In this document: piece after piece, positions 60,231-64,000 of the stretch
Numbering within the stretch: position 1 is the first letter of the stretch
How the letters are laid out: each line of letters starts with the position of its first letter
DNA from: Stratiolaelaps scimitus
Taxonomy: Eukaryota > Arthropoda > Arachnida > Mesostigmata > Laelapidae
Reading direction: 5' to 3'
DNA: 64,000 nt
Assembly: GCA_019614645.1 (NCBI GenBank)
Contig: JABWDB010000008.1
Location: 2,790,001 to 2,854,000, forward strand
The notes under the pieces: generated by a model
The model's input: only the letters and a program-made list of their open reading frames with translations
The model's database searches: none
What the model was told of the DNA's origin: nothing
Made by a program: the position numbers and the translations under genes

Positions 60231-63200
60231 CTCGCTGCGCCTCCACTAGCGTCTGTGTTCAATTAGATTAAGGTACTGCAAGAAACAGAGCTGACGCCAA
60301 TTGCGACTATCCTTCTTTAAGCACAGACTGATACTCTCTCTCTACATCGTAACGTAATCTTGCCGTTTTCCTGGTGCAATATGGCTATTTGGCAGTGGCC
60401 CCGTTATGGCTAAATGCAACTTCTGTCGCAAAGAGCAGTCACAGTGACGTACTTTTAGCGCGTGGTGCTTGTATGCCAAGACACAGCATATTCATATGAT
60501 CGCGCTTCTCGACGATGAAATGAACCGAAATGTCCGTCTGTGTCTATGGGGGTGGTGATAGCTCGGGTCAGCAGAGAGCGAGCAGGGAAGTAGCTCCTCC
60601 ACTCCCCTATGCGGGACCACAAACAAAAGTACTCCCGAGAAGAACCGCCTCTTCTGAATGCACGCAGCGTAAATGAATGCCACGACGACGGCTAAGGGCG
60701 ATCCGGAAGGAGAGCCAGGTGGCTCTTGCGCGAACAACGACAACAACCATGTGGTGATCTTTGTCAACGGCCCTGCCAACTGCTGACTAAAGGCGTTGTC
60801 CACGTCTCGTAGGGAAATCACAATTTGTGACTATGATATGGCCACTACTGCTGGCGATAGACAACGCTAACAAAGCTTACTACTAGCAACTTCCACACAG
60901 CGGTAGCCACCTTAATCGGTGTCTGTCTGCTATTGGAAGCGTGCGTAAGAAAGAAAGGGACTGAGATAGGTTGCGGATGAGGCGCTGGGAGGGGGGGTCT
61001 CCCTTGTTCGCGGAGAAATTTCTGGGAAAGTGATGAAATCAGCCGCACTCGTGAGTGATTTTCGGCAAGCCCAGCTGCTTCTGATTTCGGCCAGACACCC
61101 ACACTAGCTATTACCATTAGATGTTGCCGGACATTAACGGCATTGGGATAAACGCCATTGTCGTTGGCACGAGTCGAGTCCCGTGGAAGATGTGAAGTAA
61201 TTCAAGACTCTGCTATTTTTACATCATACATATTAGTCCGCGGTTACAGATTATCCCGGAGGTGTTTCAACTAGTTTTATGTATAATAATATATTGCGAT
61301 TTTAGCGTACCCTTTAATGGGGCATGGGTCCGACAAGTTGTGAGTTAGATGATGAATTCGCAAACCAAAATACGACATATAGTCATCAAGTATTTATCAG
61401 TGTAAATCATCGAAAATCTAAGATACTCAGATATTGCGACAAGCCATATGTAGATATCATTCGACTGTTCAAATTTAGTTCACCATGACGCTCCATTGAA
61501 TTCCGCGATGGCCCTTCATCGTCCCACCCACGAGTTTTGAACGCGGGCAGGCGCCAAATTGCAGCATATCGCCTAAGACTGAGCTGTCGTCACCGCTTGC
61601 CGTTACGCTAGATGATAATTGTGCTAGTACAAGTGCCTGTTACTCGCACCGAATATTCCCTCATCCGGACAAGGTCTCCGTCCTTTGTGACACTAGAAAA
61701 CACAGGAGCTAGTAGACACTGAGGCAACACGCAGGCGGTTCGTTACTCTCGTTGGCTTTCGTCTAATATATCGTTCACACCTAGCTGGCCAGTTCCGAGC
61801 ACGGGTAGGTTCTCATCACGAAACGTAACAATCATAACAGAAAGCATAATCGCTAACGGGTAACGAAGTAAGTGACTATGACGGGTGCAACAGAAACAGC
61901 AGCAGTAGCAGCAAGAACAGAATCAACAGTGAAATGGCAGTTATCGCTGCCGACCGAGTTGTTCAATGTTGAATCAGCAAGCTGCTAAAGCTGAGTCCCT
62001 TGAGTGATTTCGACCATCGATCCAAAAAGTCGAGAGCATACCATGTCTACCTTATCGTTAATTACTTTCAAATGTCAGTTGCCACACTCTACGATCTCTA
62101 CGTACTTCGTATAGCTGACGTGAATCAGTAGTTGAACCGTTTTAATTCATCGTGTTCTACTTGCAATTCAACGGCATAGACGACGTGTAAACCCACCAAA
62201 CAAAGAAGATCTTGGAGTTGACAGCCAACAGGCAAGCAGCGTCTCCATTGGCAATAGCTAGCCTTCCATTATATTATAGCAGCCCACCAGCCCCCATGGT
62301 GGGGTCCCTTTGAAAACTAAAAATGGATCAAACAGTTTTGCCAGTGTCGGGTGAGGGCGCAGCGTCATAGCGGACGGGAGAGGCGAGAGGAACGCGCAGG
62401 TGGGGGAGCCCCTTCGACAGAAAAGCTGTTCGTCAAGCCACCGCAAACGACGCGCACTCATCGGCGGTGTAGGTTATTTTTTGATTCTGACGCCAAACGC
62501 GACCAACGCGATGTGACCTTAGAATGAAAAGCTGTACCAGCGTGGCCGCCGGATAGATTCGTCTTCTTCCGTTGATTCGCAGCTAAAACTGTATTTGTAA
62601 CACAGGCAAACATGATGACAGAACGAGAAGAAGTCGTCCACCTACACTTCCTTGAATATTTGTTGTTGTTGTTGCTGTTGCCGCTTCGGCGCTATCATCC
62701 GAGAAGGCACAACGGTCGTAATGCGATCGTGGCGGCCGTGATGGTGGTGAATGTGACGTCGCTGGAGCCGACGACAATCATGCTCTCGGCTTGTTCGTGT
62801 GTGTAGCAGTCAAACAGAAGCAGATATTGAGAAGTTAACATGGGTTCAAATCATACTTATAATCATCACCATCATCATCATCACAATCGAGCTAGCGGTG
62901 AACATGGCCGTTATTGCTATGCAGCAGTATAAGATGAGCGCAGAAGTGCAACGCGTCAAGATGAAATGGTGGACGCCAAGCGGTGCAGCTGGAAAGTGGG
63001 CGTCATGATACGTTTCGCGTTCTGGCAGCAGCGCAGCAGCTGCGACAGAACGTCTAACTCCGTTAGACGGCAGTATAGAGAATGTTTGACTTTTTATATT
63101 GACATGCAGATATCGATATGAGTATGTCTCTAGACCCCCGTCTACTGTGGTGTTTTAAGGTGGATGTTCGCCATGCTTAGATCACTGTTTTGACGAAGCT

Positions 63201-64000
63201 CCTGTTCCTCCCCTCCTCCTCCTCCTCCTCCGCGGCTACCGTAAGTGCACTACAAGTAGAACAGCGGGACTTTGTGCGAATCCGCAGGAGTGGTGCAGCA
63301 CTGAGCTGGATGCAGCGGCAATACGTTTAAATTGACAGACGGCTGAGAAAAAAAAAAATAGGAAATCGCCTAAGCTCGAGCGAACACAACGACGGTGACT
63401 ATGAAAGAGAATAAAGGGGAATATAAATATTGACCATGATCGTCGTGGTGGTCGTCAACAAAATCACACTAAGCGTGAAGAAGCAACCTGCTGCTTCTGT
63501 CACAGACTATGGGGCCCATCTATAGGGAGAGATTGGACATCGACAACTGCATCTTGCATTGACGAAAGATCGTTAACGGAATTCTGTCCTGTTGGAAGCT
63601 GGGAACACTTATTATGCGTTTGACACTATAAAGAATAGGTAACGCCCCTTCTTCACATCGTGCATCTCAAAGACGAGATTCAGCTGCTGACGCGATAGTT
63701 CTATTTAGATCATACCTATCCCAATATAACAAACTGCGAACTGCATACTTGTAAAATCATATACGTATTCATATATCAAATAGTCATCCTGCAGTAGCAG
63801 TGAATGCCAAGACGTCCAGCGGAACAGATGATTACCTGTGCACAACAAGCCTGCAAGACCATTCGATTTACATAAAAGTATTTAAAGAATAATTGCTTCT
63901 CGAGTTGACCCTCAGCTGTTCCCCTATCTGATAGGCCCTCAGCTCTTAACATACACGAAAAGTATTCAAGTTATTATATATAGCCTTAAGTTGGCATTCT
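57900..64000. other. Terminal non-coding stretch
   Basis: No supported gene. A 159-codon minus-strand frame at 58138-58617 and others at 60492-61117 are unrecognised and lack joined splice sites. Simple repeats include (TA)n at 59596-59640, CT-to-TA at about 60190-60230, CTC runs near 63214-63230 and an ATC run near 62867-62885 that yields a histidine-rich frame by chance. Confidence 0.35.
59596..59640. repeat. (TA)n microsatellite, one of the longest in the window
   Basis: About 35 bp of pure TA is followed by CATATACATATA. It is similar in form to those at 32209-32255 and 34293-34326. Confidence 0.95.

Noticed and set aside
62838..62930. A frame starting MGSNHTYNHHHHHHH that looks like an expression-vector His tag.
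   Set aside because: The histidines come from a natural CAT/ATC repeat, with no vector promoter, resistance gene or cloning site around. It is coincidence, not contamination.
1..64000. CRISPR arrays, bacterial operons, rRNA genes or viral genes.
   Set aside because: None seen. Direct repeats present are microsatellites, short tandem duplications or retroposon marks, and the genes have spliceosomal introns.

Overview
This is eukaryotic (animal) DNA. The recognisable genes have GT-AG introns and animal-only domain combinations, and the sequence is full of (TA)n, (CT)n and CAG/CTG microsatellites. The short to medium introns, a secreted B-type carboxylesterase and chloride-channel-like Cys-loop receptor exons suggest an arthropod. 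A parasitiform mite is my guess, but nothing in the window proves the taxon.

Layout. (1) About 0.15-4.7 kb, minus strand: scattered exons of a Cys-loop (pentameric) ligand-gated ion channel. These are a ligand-domain exon, a W-x-P-D exon, an 83-nt Cys-loop exon, weak TM3-like and TM4-like reading frames, and a second, frameshifted copy of the W-x-P-D exon. No TM1/TM2 is visible, so this is probably a decayed or partial tandem array. (2) 6.9-8.7 kb, plus strand: a complete two-exon secreted carboxylesterase of 551 residues with an intact Ser-Glu-His triad. (3) 8.7-13.4 kb: mostly non-coding, with short tandem repeats, a dispersed SINE-like repeat and unrecognised open frames. (4) 13.45-19.35 kb, plus strand: a ten-exon gene of 688 codons encoding PH and IRS-type PTB domains followed by an acidic, disordered tail with a PxxP motif. 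This is the architecture of a Dok adaptor. Every exon junction I chose keeps phase. (5) 20-64 kb: no gene I can name. It holds GC-rich possible 5' exons (20.2-21.4 kb, 44.5-45.6 kb), dense triplet-repeat clusters (38.9-40.0 kb), about twenty (TA)n tracts, a poly(A)-tailed insertion with 14-16 bp target-site duplications (54.9-55.0 kb), tRNA-like promoter-box fragments, and a few unrecognised frames with good splice signals. The best of these is a possible small three-exon gene at 45.55-46.49 kb.

The named genes belong to unrelated pathways (neurotransmitter-gated channel, secreted esterase, phosphotyrosine adaptor) and show no sign of working together. I found no rRNA gene, intact tRNA gene, CRISPR array, or recognisable transposase or reverse transcriptase. 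Exon boundaries come from reading splice signals and phase by eye; weak candidates have low confidence.
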